This document shows positions 28,201 to 43,200 of a DNA stretch of 64,000 bases, piece after piece. The stretch is from Pithys albifrons albifrons (lineage: Eukaryota > Chordata > Aves > Passeriformes > Thamnophilidae). The notes under the pieces were generated by a model. The model worked only from the letters and a program-made list of their open reading frames with translations. It was not told where the DNA came from and did no database searches. Both the position numbers and the translations under genes were made by a program. The first letter of the stretch is position 1; every line of letters begins with the position of its first letter. The stretch covers positions 7,275,001-7,339,000 of the forward strand of contig NC_092471.1 in NCBI RefSeq assembly GCF_047495875.1, written 5' to 3'.

Positions 28201-31200
28201 AATTGTTTTCTCCCAACTGAGCTTCCAGGAAGATACATTTGGAGAAGAAAATTTGACTGGCACAGTATTCTGCACAAATCAAACAGATGTTATGGTATTA
28301 TTTCCCAAGTTCTCATAGTCAAACCACACTCCATTATAGGTATTTTCCAATCTAAATGAATTCTGGATCACAAGTAAAAACCACACTACAGATGCTACTG
28401 GTACTTCCCTGACCTGAAGAAAGTAGGGTGGAGTTTGAGAGGACAAGTCAGAATTCCATTTAAAATCGTAATATACCACAAGTTTAAGCACTATTACCCA
28501 AAAGAACCTGTGATGGTATCATGACATATGGCAAATATAAAATAACATCCATTCTTATCTTACAGGCCTAATACCTTTTTGCAGCAAAATGCAAGTTAAA
28601 CTACACCTCTCTTCCAAAATTCAAAATGATAAAAATTAAAATGTATAATGTTCAGTATTACAGCATGTCCTAATATTTTATGGTCTATAAGTTGATTGGG
28701 AGTACAGCTTGAACCTTAACACCCTTATCAGCACTTTATTGCTGTCTCACTTCCTGCACTGTGAGGTTGTACCAGTAACTGCACAGGCACATTCCCTGTG
28801 CACAGACAGCTGCACTGCCAGACATCAAACACAGGAGCACCTCCTGATCTCTGCCATCCAAGGAAGAATTTCTCCAACCTATGCAGAGTTTCAGCAAAGA
28901 TTTCTCTATTTAAAATGAGTCTCCCCAAAGAAGGAATTCCTATCCTTCAAAAAGGTGACAGTTGTGGTGGTAAACACAAGTTTCAAAGAAAACATCCCCA
29001 TCAACATCTTACCTGCCTCTACCTCGAGAGTTTGAGACACACTGTCAGCAGGTTACAACACAGGCACTTGAAAGGTGCATCTTCCTCTGTGCCCTCAGCT
29101 GCACATGATCATCATATAAATAAGCAAACTAAGAGTAACCCAGTTAACTGTGTTGTGCCTAGATTAAACTCCCTTTTGCAGATAAAAATTATAAAGTATT
29201 AAAAAAATCCTTATATAGTTTTATTCCAACCTATTAACTTTCAGATATGACTTTCTTTATAGTCCACTTAAGGCAGAATTTTTTACTTCTGAACTTGGAG
29301 GGAGCTGAAAGCACTCAATAATCAGGAATATGGTATTCCACTGGGAAAGGGCCACAAACTGCAACAACTCAAGAGATCAGGTAAAATCACAGACAGACCA
29401 GTAAACTGAAAGCTGGGTTTCAAAGTCTTTATCCACTTCAGATTAATGTACAAAACAACTGAATTGTGACAAACAGCACAGCAATACAGACCTTTAATAC
29501 CCAGCACTACAGAAGGGGACTGGATGTACCTTTAAGACTGGTGAACAGTCAAAAAAAATAAAGAGTGTGAGAGGGAGAAGAGTCAGTAGGTAATTTCAGT
29601 AGCTCAGCTGAAGCCTAAATTACAAGAACAGTTCATGCACCATATAATCCAAATTAAAACTTATTTTTATTTAAATCACCACTCACATTAAATTCCACCT
29701 GAGCAGGTATACCATCATACCCTGTTGCACTAATAGATATATACCTCTTTTATAAGCAGCAGAGATTCAGGATTTTACATTCCCAGAAAGCAGCACCCTT
29801 CCCTGCCAAGCATCCAGCTAAAAATAAGATGCTTCAATGGAAAACAGCATCTAGTTTTAAGAAAGGTATTGTGGCATTCTTTCTGCCCTGATACAAAACA
29901 TTTGGCTCTCCCCCCCAGTACCACACCATGCTGGGTTCATGCTGGTGAGACACACAGCCCTTCATTCCACAACACAAAATCATTACTTGCAGGTTCTGTC
30001 ACAGAGCCTGTAAAAGCATCAAAGGAAACTGCCCACGATGCAGCCCTTCACAGGCAGACATTTTCTAAATGCTCATCCTCCTGCACATTTAGACCCACAG
30101 AGATAGGGTATTAACCATCTTCTTATAGTGTTTCATAATGGCTGTTTCACTGCTGCTTCTGCTGGCACTCCCAAAGAACAGTCACTCCTACTGCCCAGCA
30201 GCGCCTGCCCTCCCACCAACACTGCCAAAGGCAGCCAAGGAAACCTCTTAGGCAAGGCACAAGCATTTAGAAATAGACCTCATCTTTGCTTAGCTCTCCC
30301 TCACATCCCTCCTTCAGCTTCTGCTTTATGAACTTGGCTGTACAATTGTACTTAAGCAGAACAACACCTGAACTACAGCAGCTTTGCCAGTATCAGTTAC
30401 AGGCAACAATCCTCCAAGAGCAATTTCTAGAAAATGAGGGCCAAGCACTCGGCACCAAAGCTCATCAGCATCTCTGTGAAAGGTTCCACCTTCAGCAGCT
30501 GCCTCACTCTGCACAAAGAACTGCACCCCACCTCCTCAGAGCTGGGAGCAAACCAGTTCCAGGCTACTCATGACTCCTCTGTAGCCTTAGGAGAGCACAA
30601 GATGCTGCTCAGCAGCAGCAGCAGCACATCCCACATGGTCTGTCATTGCTGGGAATGGACCAGAGACCATCCCTTGTGTCAGACAACCAATTAAATGCAG
30701 TGCATGAGTCAGGTTAAAACATGGACTATGCAGCCTCACTGCTTTATCACGTCCTATTAATTGGACCCTTTCCTTACAAAGCTTCAGATTTAAAAACCAG
30801 TTACTGTAAGTGAAAATCCAGTAGATGCTACAGCATTCCCAAATCCACTTTTGCAGAAACCAAGACATAAAATCATCAAAGCTACAGGATGTGGTACAAT
30901 TACCTCCTTCAGTCACAAACCACTATGACTTGCTTCAGTTTGCTCAAGTATCACCTGCAACCTTCCTCATCCCCCCATACCTTACCTGTCTTTTAGGGCC
31001 TTCTGTTACATTATTTTTCAGAAAGAGAGTTAAAACCTTTCCTGCTCAAGAATACAGGAGGAAAACAAAAATGCAAGTAAAAAAATTCTTAGGCATATTA
31101 CTATCTCTGTTTATAGGCTGAACACGTAAGTTGCTTGGTAAGACGGTACAAACACACAGAGGTAAGTGGTTTTGTCTTTGAAAGAGTCAGAGAAGGAACA

Positions 31201-34200
31201 GAGAGAGATTATCCACAGTACTATCCCAAGTCCTAGTTCTCCAACACAACATTCTACCAGTAGGGCAGCAGCTACCAGAAACACTGATGTGCCCATATGG
31301 GTGGTAGGGGCTGAATGCAACAGACTTCTGGTCTTGGGGGTTCTCATATCATCCTTTTTCATCTGAGTAAGAGTAATGAAAAATTGGTTTTACACACTCA
31401 AATCAGTCCTCTGCTGAACCATCAGTATCGACTCTTGGTATGTGTTAAGACAGACACAAGGGGAGTGTTTAAAAACAGAAACAACCCCTACCTACCTACA
31501 AACCCAGAGTCAGCATTGTTAAAAACACCTACAAATAATTTACCAGGTATGCTCTTATCATCTCAGTCATTTTCTGTACTGCTAAGTAGGAAAGGGCCCA
31601 GATCTGCTTTCATGTTTTATGTGTATTCCACAGAACTTAATCCCACCGTGCCTTAAGGGACCAAGGATAAACAAAGTCCTAGAAGGAGATCTGAAGGTAG
31701 CACTGTGAGCGTTTGTGTTAACAATATGGAATGCACAGGATTTGTGCTCTAACGAAAGCATCCACTTTACAACTCAGGCAATACAGAAGCTCTCCATTTT
31801 CCTTTCAACAACCCTCAGAAATTTATGATGTGGGATGACCAAGTAAGTAAACTGCAGAATAGCTCTACACGCTCTGCAAAGTGCCTTTCTCCAAAGAGTA
31901 GGAAGAGCTTTACACCCCTGCAAAAAAGGCAGCAGGAAGACAAGAGCTGGCAGGGAAGACACAGCAGAACTGCAAATGTCAACATCAAAATGAGCAGGGA
32001 AATTAATTTAGGCTCAGTGATGGCTTTTCAGCTAGTAGGTTTGCTGCAGTATTTCAGGAGCCACAAACTTGCAGGAACTCTGATTTAGTCTAGAATGTCC
32101 TTGCACACTTTGGGACGGCTATCAGACTACATGGATAACTATAAAAGACACATTATCAGCAAGCACAAATTTCTTCCTTTTTTGTTATGACCAGGATTAT
32201 GAAAAAACACTCCGGAATTGTGTTCTGGTTTGGGTTTTTTCTCTAGAAATGAATGGACAAATCTTGTGTAAGACAGTAAGACTCAATGTTAATTCTCTTG
32301 ATCACTGTTATTCTGTGTCATTAAACACACACAAAAAACAAAAAAGCCTTAAAGCATCTGCAACTAAAAGGGCTGGTGGCACCTGGAAACTCCTCTCTGC
32401 CACTACCTTTATGCCAGATCCCAAACAGCCACAATTACCGTAACAGATACTCACACAGCACCTTTTCATACCATCTCTCCTCAGAAAGTAATTTCATTGT
32501 GGGAGTGAAAAAAAACAAAACAACTGGTCCTCAGGGCAGGGAAGAAATGCAGACTGTTTCACTGCTCAATTCCTTCTTACTGCTCTAAACTGCATTAGGG
32601 AATTCCCTCTTCCCAACACCCGTGGCAAACACTGCATCTGATCTTCCAGTAAAAAATAAGCTGCTACAAGAGCAACTGCAAAACCTGGATACACCACACC
32701 CTAAAGGAGGGAAAAGAATGGAGGTTGAAGCTTACTCCAGGTTAAGGAAGAGGCTACGTGTCTAGGAGGTGAACAGCATCAAACATGCACTGGAAGCAGG
32801 TAGCTCTCCTCCTCTGCTGGAGAGAAAAAAAGGGAGAGGGGGTATGAAAATCCTCTCCTCCCAAATGATGTTAAAAGAGTTTGCAATATTCTCTACTCTC
32901 TGATCTCCATTATTTTATAACGTCTCAAACTAAGGCAGAACACCAACCATTATTGTTTTGCTTTTACTCTGAAGCAGCTTCATTGGCAGTCCAAGGTAAA
33001 TTTGTTACCTACCCAACAATGGAAGTAACACAGGGTAGTTGTAAGGCATCACAAAGAGGTTTACACAGGTTAAAGTAGTGCTTGCTTTTAAATACCCAAA
33101 CGGGTGGCCAAGTTCGCTGTATTTCCCACTGCTGCTCACAAATACCTGACAAAGAAGAGGAGAGATCACTGTATTAGAAGAACATGAAGAATATTAAGCA
33201 TGGGGCATTTAGAAATTCAGATCAATCCAAATTCAACTGTATTGAGACAGCAGATTACCAAGAACAGCCAAGTCTGAGGCTGCACACATCAGGTGAGTAT
33301 GGACTTACATTCCTCAGTCACAAAACTGAGCAGTGCAAGGTTTAGTCAGTGTGGAAATGCTACAGGTTTTGAAATTATTTAAAATAGGTTAGGGGACATC
33401 TGTTGGAGGTATATTAAATGAACAAACTATTTGAAATTAGTCCTCTGACTCAAAGTAACAACTAAAATTTACAACACTGACAGAAGAAATCTAAGGCTTT
33501 TTAAAGCATAGAAATCAAGCAAAACAAACATTCAAGAAATGTCTTCCTTACGCCCAGTGCCAAGATTAACATTTACTTTATTTTTTAAGTGCACATATAT
33601 GAGGGTATTAACCCTGAAAAGCAATACATGTAAACAATTCTTTCAACAGGATAAAGATGGTACAAATTCTTAACTGAGACAGGCAAAATAACTCACAGCT
33701 AAGGCAAAAATAGATTTCCTAGAAAAAATAAACCTTGCAGTAAATAGCAAGTATTTTTGCTCTCCTTTTTCAGGGCACAATGAACTGGGTTTGTTACATG
33801 GTTTCTATGACAATGAGCCTATTACTGTAATCTGTAAGGGTATGATGTGTAGCAAAGAAAAGCAGTTCTTGAAAACCAGTAGAGTAATTTTAGAAACTCA
33901 GGCAAATAACGTATCTATGAATGTCTAAAGCACATTTTTGAAATTATTTTGTTTAAAGTAACTTGAATTTTAGTTCTGAATACGCGTGTTATATTTTCAG
34001 TTAAATTGTAGTATTTGTTAGGGAAACAAAAACATCAGAGACATCTCCAAACCCAACTTCTCAGCTAAAATACCATACTAAAATTCCTGATGGACACATT
34101 TAACTATTATTTACAAGAACACCACTGGAGAAGGGAGTTAAAATACTTATTTCAGAAAAGATGCAGAAACTTATGAAAATATTACAAATGGAGCATGTGA

Positions 34201-37200
34201 GAAAAGATTTTAGCAAGAGAACTCTGACCGCTCCAAGGTCAATCCAGTCAACAGGATCAACAGCTCTCACTCAATTCCCATTAGCAGCTTCAACCATCTA
34301 GTGAAAATTATTTGCAGCTGTTGATGAGGTAACATGATGGAAACTAGTGCTTGGTTTTCCCTGTAAGCAAATTAAAGCCTTCAGAGAATTTCAATTTAGC
34401 CAGAAATGGAACCTGGGGGACACATTTCTCAGCAAAATGAGATGGACCTAGAAAGTGAATTAAATGAGATTACAAAGTCTGTGAAGGGAACACTCATTCT
34501 GACTCCTGATAATTCCCTTAGAAAGGAGGTAAGTGAAACCTTGACATGTTTCTTCTCATCAGCTGCAGAGTCTGCACCCAGACCCCAATTCTCCAGGCTT
34601 ACAGAGCCTGAAGTACCTCAGATTACCCCTTACAATTCTAGAATCAAACAAAAGGCAAATACCTGCCAGCAGGTATGGGGAGACTTTCGTTCCAAGATGT
34701 ACTGTGTGAGGGGGGAAGGCTCGAGCTCATACTTGTCAAAAGGAAGTTTGTCTATTACCATGGGCTCACAATCCACACAGGAGAACCTCACCACGGGGTG
34801 AGCTGTGCGTGGAGGCTGAAAAGGAGGGAGAGAAGTGTATCAATTATCATTTTACCAGCCTATATGGCTTAAACTCTCAAGTTTCCACAATTTTCTTTAA
34901 AAGAGAATAGAAAACAAGCTCCCACAACAGAATATAGATTAACTAAATATTTTACTTAACTGAAAAAAACCATTCTTCCCACCAAGAGAAAAACCATGGT
35001 TAATAATTCACTATTTTTGCCTCCCAGTTTGCTGTTCACAGAATTACAGATATGAAACTGCATTCAGTTCACAAAGGATATCTCAAGATATTCCCTATAA
35101 ATCTGATTGTTTTTTTCCTCTTGAATCAGGAGGAAAGGGCAAGGGCAATGGACACACAGTACCTCGAGCACTTGCAAACATGCCTAACAAAAGAGATCTT
35201 TAGAGAAACGAGCAAGGCATACCAAATGTATGATCATTTCAATAAGAAAAGGAGAAATGAGTACTCTTTCATTTTCTGAAGAGAGTAAGTAGCTCTTTTG
35301 TTTCAGTTTTAATTCTTCCTGCTAGCAATAGGAGTCCACACATGAAATACTAAGCAGAGAAAACCTGGCTGATCTTCTTTCAAAAACAAATACTCCTTTC
35401 TCTACGTAAATGAAATTTATATAGCTTTGATTAAAACTTAATAGGCCACTATGATTTGTGGTATGTGAGGTAACTTACAGTTGAATTTCATAGCCTTTAA
35501 AAACTATTCACCAAATTAACTAATCATATAAGTCCCCATGCAAGAAGCACCACAGGTTACAGTATCAACATCGGATTGCACCATTTTGTGCTAAAACCAG
35601 TTTTAACCTTTTGAAGCAGTCACATCATATAAGTAAACACAGAAAATAAAAACTACTGCAGTATCCATTTTCAGCCTGTTCATTTATTAGTGCAGAATCC
35701 TTTTTTCAGTTCTTATTTTACTTACCAGTGTTGGTGAATTCTGATCAGGCCAAAAAGACTCTGGGATTGGCCAGTGCCCCACAGGAACCCCCGTTTTAGG
35801 GTTAGGCCGTACATAAATGAGTTTATGACAACTATGCCACGGCTGAGAAGCAAATGAATTGATGGGCCTGGATGAATCAACAAGTCCATCTAAAATTTAA
35901 ACAAAGCAAAATAACAAACAAAAGGAAAATGAAAAGCTACATGCATGCATTTGTCTGCTAGCAAAATTTCTGTGATAGCAGCCCATAAGGCATAACATTA
36001 CTCTTGTTCCAAAGACATACAGATCTTTACATCAGCAGCTAAAATAACCTACACACCCAGGTGTATCACAGAATCATCTGAGAAACACTGGTAACATCTG
36101 CCCAGATCTACCCTAGTGCCCCCATGGCCCAGCCCTCAGACAGGGAGTGCAGCAAGACACACTCCCACATTATGGAAGGTGAGTTTGCTTAAGCTCAGTG
36201 TCTGACATGGATCTGACAGGCAGCAAGCAGCAAGTTACTGCTCTTAGTTCTGCTGCAAGAGAATCTGCATTTAGTCTTTCTACATGGGCTGCAAAGCTCA
36301 CTGACTGATGCTGCCATTAGTGGGAGCTGAAAGAGGAGAAAGTTTCATGGAGAAGCTGGATGCATCTTGCAGGAGCAGCTATTGCCATGTTTTTAATTAC
36401 TAACAACTCACAGATCACAAACCCCACAGCCCACTGCAGTGCACCAGCACAGACTCCCTGCATGCTGAGGACAAGGAGTTTTGTGGCAGTACAGAATGTG
36501 ACCATTAGTTTTCAAAGGCTGCTCATCAAAGCAAACAGCACAGCAGAGATCACCCACTTAAACAACCTTCTTCATTTTAAATACATCTTACAAGACTGAT
36601 TTTTCTGGCTCTAGAGAGCAGGCCAACAATACTATGGAAAGCATGTTTCAGGGACACATCATTTTAACTTCTCTGCATTATAAACACAATGATTTTTATA
36701 GCTTTGGTAATTCCTATCGTATTTCTGTCTAGTTTAGGACTTTCCCAATTCTCATAGAGATGGGAAGTCTTGATGTTTTTATACATTCATATCCCACAGG
36801 GCATCACCACTCAAACGGGGTAAAAATAATACTGTTTTTGTTAGACAGTATCAGCCATCAATGTATCCTGTTCACTGCAGGAAAAAGGTGGCACGAAGGA
36901 CACCGAAGACACTTAAAGACATTTACATACAACCAAAGCATTTCTTTTTAAATCTTATAGGAAAAAAACACAGTCACTGTACCTTCTCCAATAGGAGCTG
37001 GATCTGGTCCTGACTTTTCAAAGTTAATAACAACTCCACTTTGGACTTTTTGAACCAAAGATTCTAAACATTGATTCAACATTCTTTGTGTCCTAACGCA
37101 GTACGAACGACCTGAGCAGGAGAGAAATTAGAGGGGGAAACACAAAAGCAGGTTTTGAGTAATCTTAATTAAGGAAGATGTTTTTATTACCCAAGTCACA

Positions 37201-40200
37201 CTGACAAGGCTTCCAATTTGATCCAAAATAATAGCAACAAACTGTACAAGCTTATGTAAAAGGCACAATACTTTTTGAATGCAATACAGCAAAGAAAAAA
37301 AACACCAAAACCCCATAACCTGCTGAGATTTTACTCATTACTAAGAGAGGCCTTTAATGCTATATCAGGCTGGAAAAAAAGGGCCTATAAAAGCCCTTCA
37401 GAAGGGCTGATTTCACCAAGTCTGTGTAATCTACCTGCTCTTCTCTACCCAAACCTTTCCAGCTCCTACACACACCCAAATCTTCCCCTCCCACACATCT
37501 TTTTCAAGCACCAATTAAAAAAAATTAATTCTGATCAACATGGCAAGCAACAGGCTCCAGATATAATTCTTTTAAGATTAAATTTAGCTTACTAGCCCTG
37601 CAGCAGAATTAACATCTCATTAATATTCATCTTGTGATTTTAAGCCATCCTCTGGAAGGACAATCTAAGAGCTTTCCAGTCCTTCCTACTGCATTAAGAA
37701 AACGGTTTCACATCTAGACCTGAAATAGGAATATTGCTTTAAAGTTCTCCTGTGCTACTGGAAACCAAGAAAGGACCCCACAGACTCATATGGGCACTGA
37801 GTAAATCTGATGGAGAGAACAGGAAGAGGTGAGGTTGAATTAAAGGAAAAGAAGTATTTCAAGGCAGATGCCAAATGGGAACCAAAGCAAAAGAGCAATG
37901 CAGTTACCTCCTGTAACTTCACACATCTGTGTGATAGCAGATTCATCAGTAGGCACACTCCCAAGCTGCTCTGGCTCAGCAGATGCAGCTCCTGGCAAAC
38001 GCAGCACCAGAGCAAACAGCCTTTGATCCCACCGGAATGGTTCTTTGGTTAGTTCACTTCCAGGCAAAGGAGAATTCAATGGGAGATGAAGCTGGTAAAA
38101 AAAGATTTAAGAATATTTTCCTGTACTTGACAAACCATCTACAAATATGATATCTAAAGTCATTCATTTCTCTGTAGAACAGCCCATTTCTCTCCAATAT
38201 CACAATTTATCCAATGTTCTAGTCTCAAAACCCTTATGGGCTATGAATTTAAGGGCTGGGCAGTGACAGGGTAGTTTTTATTCTCTATAAAACAGATCAA
38301 CAATGCAGAAGTACCATTAGCAGGCAAAAACCCAATATTCATCTCAGCACAGCACCAATTTGCAAGACCATAACTTAAAAGAACTTAATCCAAGTTTACC
38401 TCCTCTTGAACTCCGGCTGTATTTGTCAGTTTGTTTCCGTCTGTGATGGTAATCAAAATAGATGGCTCCAAAAAGAATGGATTCCTTCCCTAGAGACAAA
38501 AGCACAGGAATGCTAAGAGTAACCTTAACACTCAGTTATAGCCTTTTTTTTTTTTCACCATAAAATAAACAGTAAGATCAGCAATCTTTCAAAATAAGCC
38601 TGTAATTTCTTTTAAGGGGTGTTGAGCCATACAGAATTACACAAGGTGGGTTACTCTTGTGTATCTACAGTTGGGACATTTATACTCTGATTCTTTGTTC
38701 TTCAATAAGTAAAAAAAGCCAGTATTTTCCAGCATGTTTTCAGTAGCCACAGTAAGAAAGAAAGGAAAAAAAAAAGAGTTCCCAATTGAAGTTTTAATAC
38801 AGAGCTATCAGACACTTAGAAAAAAGTAAAACACAAAACCAAATTTCAACCACCAAAATCCCTCCCCACTATAATTTCAAAAAGACAGAAAAATAGAAAG
38901 ACAGAAGACTATAAACAGATTTGTTACCTGTCCATAATTGTCTATTCCAGACACTAATCTATTGAGATTTAACAAGTCAAACGAGGACCTGAGTGCTTGA
39001 CCAAGGGTTGTTAGTCCTGAAGCCTGAAGGTTTTTCAGTTCATTCATAAACGTTGCATGGTTTTCCTTCCATCCAGCCTATTACATGAAACAAAAAAGCT
39101 TATTAGTTATTCTAGCAACAAACTGCAATCAACTGCAAGTTGCCATTTATCTCTCTTCCCCCAAAAAATTAGATTAGAGTCGTGATTAACAGATGCACTG
39201 CATCATTTACATGCTGCACACACCTAACCCATGTATGCACAGCCTGATCCTACACCTACAGTGGGAAACTCACAAAACACACACACTGTCAACCACTGGA
39301 AAAAGCTTTCTAATATCCATCTCTTATCATGAAAACTGCTGTACAGGAGATGCAGTTAAATAAGTATTTGGATTTAGCATGTGAATATTTTATTAAAGAA
39401 ACTGTCAAATTTGGAAATCAGAAATGCAGCTGCCAAAGCAACAACAGTTAAAGACACAAGAGGCATAATATCAGTGCTGCTTCTGGCATGCACCATTCCT
39501 CTTTCATCTTTATGTCCATAAATTAAGAAAAGGAGTGGCTGCAAAAACCCCACATAAGACAGAACCAAATCACTGTTTAGAGTGTCTCAGTGTAACAGCT
39601 TGAAATTCTGGAGGTCTTAAAAAAAGTTATTGCTGACAAAGCCTACAGATCAAAGGAACAGCAAGTGGTTGCACCAGCCCAAGCAAGCACTGTGACCCCT
39701 CTGGTAAGCAGGGCCAATGACACACATCAGCACTGGGTGTGATCCACACACCTCCCCTTCAAAAGGGGTTTGCTGCAGAGTTTGGAAGCTGGTCTAGAAA
39801 AGAGCACCTGACAAGGAATTGGTGCAGGATTTAAGGAGCCTCAGCTACAACAAGCAAAGCCTGAAAGTCCCAGATAGTCACCCAACTACCAGCCTTGCTG
39901 TTACACTGCACGCTCCAAACCACTCCTGCCGTCAACAGGCAGTTCAGTTATTCACCCAGGCTCACCATCATCTGGCACCACAGACATTCCCATGCTCCAT
40001 CAGGAATCCTAGCATGGAGAGGATCATTGCAGACAGCCTGACTGTTGCTGGGACAACCTCTGAGCAACCCATCCTGCAGGTGAAGTGTGTTCTCCTGCCC
40101 TTTGGGCTCAGCACCCACCTGCTGCCTGTGCCAAGCTGTGCAAGAACCTGAGAGCACAGGATTTTCCTGTACTTTTTTAAGCAGATACATCGCATTGTCA

Positions 40201-43200
40201 ACCTTTAGTAAACACTGTGGGCTGTGTAGGTGGCCACAGGATAGACACAGCTCAAGCTTCAAAAGAACAGAGAATCAAGTAGAAAGGAAAGACATGAGAC
40301 AATATCTCTGCCAAGCTGACCAGCCTAAGCTGGGTGGGATTCTTTTCAGAATGAGAAACTACCCTAAGGAGGCACAACAAAAACTTTTCTTGGTCAAGTT
40401 CAGCTCCCTTAACCAGTTCTTCAAGTTTTAAATTAATGCAAGGGAGATGGAGAGAAAATACTGCAATAGACTTTCAGCAGGACTGGTCCAGCTTTACAGT
40501 TCAAACTGCCCTGGGAGCTCAAAGGAACAGTGTTGTTGTATCAGAGGGATATTTGTCAATAAAACACCACCAACACTCACACACAATCACAACTTAACAG
40601 AATAACAGCATCCAATCAGCTGAGCCACAGCAACTTCCCACACCTGCTCTCAGCCCAAGGCAAGAATAAAGTGCGAACATGGGGTCGCTGTTTTGGAGTA
40701 AAAATGACTTAGTCAATGATCTTTTTTTAGAGTAAAATTGCACCAAATCCCAACATGATGATTTGAGCTATCCTAAAAAAAAGCTTGCCTTAAAACAATT
40801 TAAGTGAACAACAACCAAAATACTTTTGTATGAATTCTATGAACCTGTAGGTGTAGGTGAGACTTCTCCCTTTTGCCTGGTAAAAACACCCATCCACGAC
40901 TCCAGTTTTTGGGAACAGCCAGGCTGGAGTTCAAGCAGTGTGTTCCAGCAAAGATTGTGTGAGTTACGTTGTTGCAAAAGCACATGGAAGAGCAAAACAT
41001 TTACAAAGGAAACACTATTCCCAGACCTCAAGCCTTGATTTGAACTCTAACGAATTTAAGAGTATTCTTTGTAAAACAAACAGTAAGAGTCTTCACTGAT
41101 ATTTGGAGATTCTGCTGTTTTCCCATTGTGAAAATGTTTGCTCAGCTTCCAGCTCCTACTGTGTTTGATCTCACTGCAGTGTGGTCAACTGCCTGCAAAA
41201 TAAAACATGTACCATTTCCTCAGGCACAACCAGGGAAGCCGAAGGCACAGGGAGCAGCTGATCACTGCTCATTTGCTGTCCAAGAAAACTAATTTTCATC
41301 TTACAGCTCTCACAGGATCCTTAGAGATAAAGCCAAGGAGAGCTCCACCTTTGAAATAAGCAGAGTAAACTGGACATTCTCATTGAGAGAACAGAGGCAG
41401 CAAGATTTCCTAATTCCATACCCAGCTTTAAGTAAAGGTCTGAACACTTAACGTGCTACATCCTCTACTTTATCCTCAAAACAAGGTTCCTGAATCAAAA
41501 ACATCAACATTAATGACAAGAAATTCCACTTCTGTAAGATTTTTTTTCCAGAAAGACTCAGGGATGGAAACTCAAGTCCCAAAGAACTCTGAGCATTCTT
41601 CTCTTACATATGCAGAAAGATCATTCTGCAAAACACAAAGAGTCAAGTACCTAACACAGAGCACATGCACAATGAGTTCTCAAAGCACTTTAAAGTGATT
41701 AAATAATAATCCTTCATAAATTCAAAATACTGCCACTAATGCTGTTAGAAAAAAAGCACTGCTCTTATGTAGCACTGTTTCCATTTCCCAGCAGAAACAC
41801 TGATGGCCAAAAAACCCACCAACACCCAAAAAAACCACCAACAAACCCCTACAACCTTAAAGGACCAAACACAAATGTATCCTACAAAAATATGTATCCT
41901 CTCCAGGTCATTAGTTAAGAAGTCAAAACTAAGCATTAGTTTATTTTAGTTATGAACCAATTCTAACATAGAGAGTAGTTTCTCCTGATCTTCAATGTTA
42001 TATTCTACTTAGTCACTTTTATGCACAGAATTTATTAGTAGCAATCTGAGCAGCCTTTTCCTCACCAGTATGTTACTAACTTCTCCTTTGATAATTTATA
42101 TGAACAAATAATTTTAGCCTCTAAACACATACTAAAAGATTTTCAAACATAGTAGGAGAAAAGTACTAAAAGCAGAAATCTCACCCTCTTTGCTTATGCC
42201 AAGAACAGGCAAAAATGCAGTGTCATTTGGCCTTCTGTGCTGACAACTGCAATCTTTGGACACCATCCTACAAACCACCCAGAGATCTGGAAGCAGAATT
42301 CTGCCTTGCAGCTCCTGGCTTTGGCCTTTGCAAGCAATTCATACTGAAAAAAATAATACACTTGAAAAGGAACATTTTTGTCTGGTGACTTAGATGTCAC
42401 ACAAACCCATGCCCTGCTCTGTTTCACCAAACAGCTATGGAAGCATTTCAGCTGCCTCAGGAAGCAGGGAAGGTCAGAACAGCTTATTTTGGTAGTAGAT
42501 GGGCCCAGATCAACAAGAATTCATGCACCAAGGTGAAGAATCTAGTGAAGAAAAGGTCTTATTTAGTGAAGAAAAGGAGTTCTTATTTAGTGAAGAAAAG
42601 GAGTTCTTATTTAGACCAACCAGAATGAGGACTAACTGAACATCAAAAGGAATAGAGTTGAGCAGCAAAATAAAATCTCATTCAGAATCTGTAGCTTAAA
42701 AAGACATTCAAGGTTTAGGAGAAAGAGATTTTAGTTGCAAGAGGCAGGAAGGGGAACCTTATAAAATGCTATAGTGGAGAAAAAAACTCCAAGCACCACT
42801 ACACCTTCATCACATAAAAGGGAGCAGTATCAAAGCAAAAATAAAACATTACCAAGTTTGGAATATGTGTAACACACAGGTCTTGTAATCTCAGCTACAG
42901 TGGCTTAACTGTCATGTTTACTGGTTTTATTGTAGTTTTTCTTGGTTGGTTCGTTGTTGGTTTGTTCTGGTTTTGATTGGTGGTGTGGTTTTTTTTCCTT
43001 TTATTCTTTCCAACTATTTCTTGGCACAGTCTGGTCAGCCCACAGGGGCAGAGCCAAAGGCTGGGCACGAGAGAACAAAACTCCAGGTCCAAAGCAGTCC
43101 CTCCTCATTTCACCAGCCCCACGACATTCAGGGAGCTGGTGCTTCTGAGGCTGCAATTCCTCATCTTTAGTGCTCCCACAGGCAACGCCAAAAAACAGAA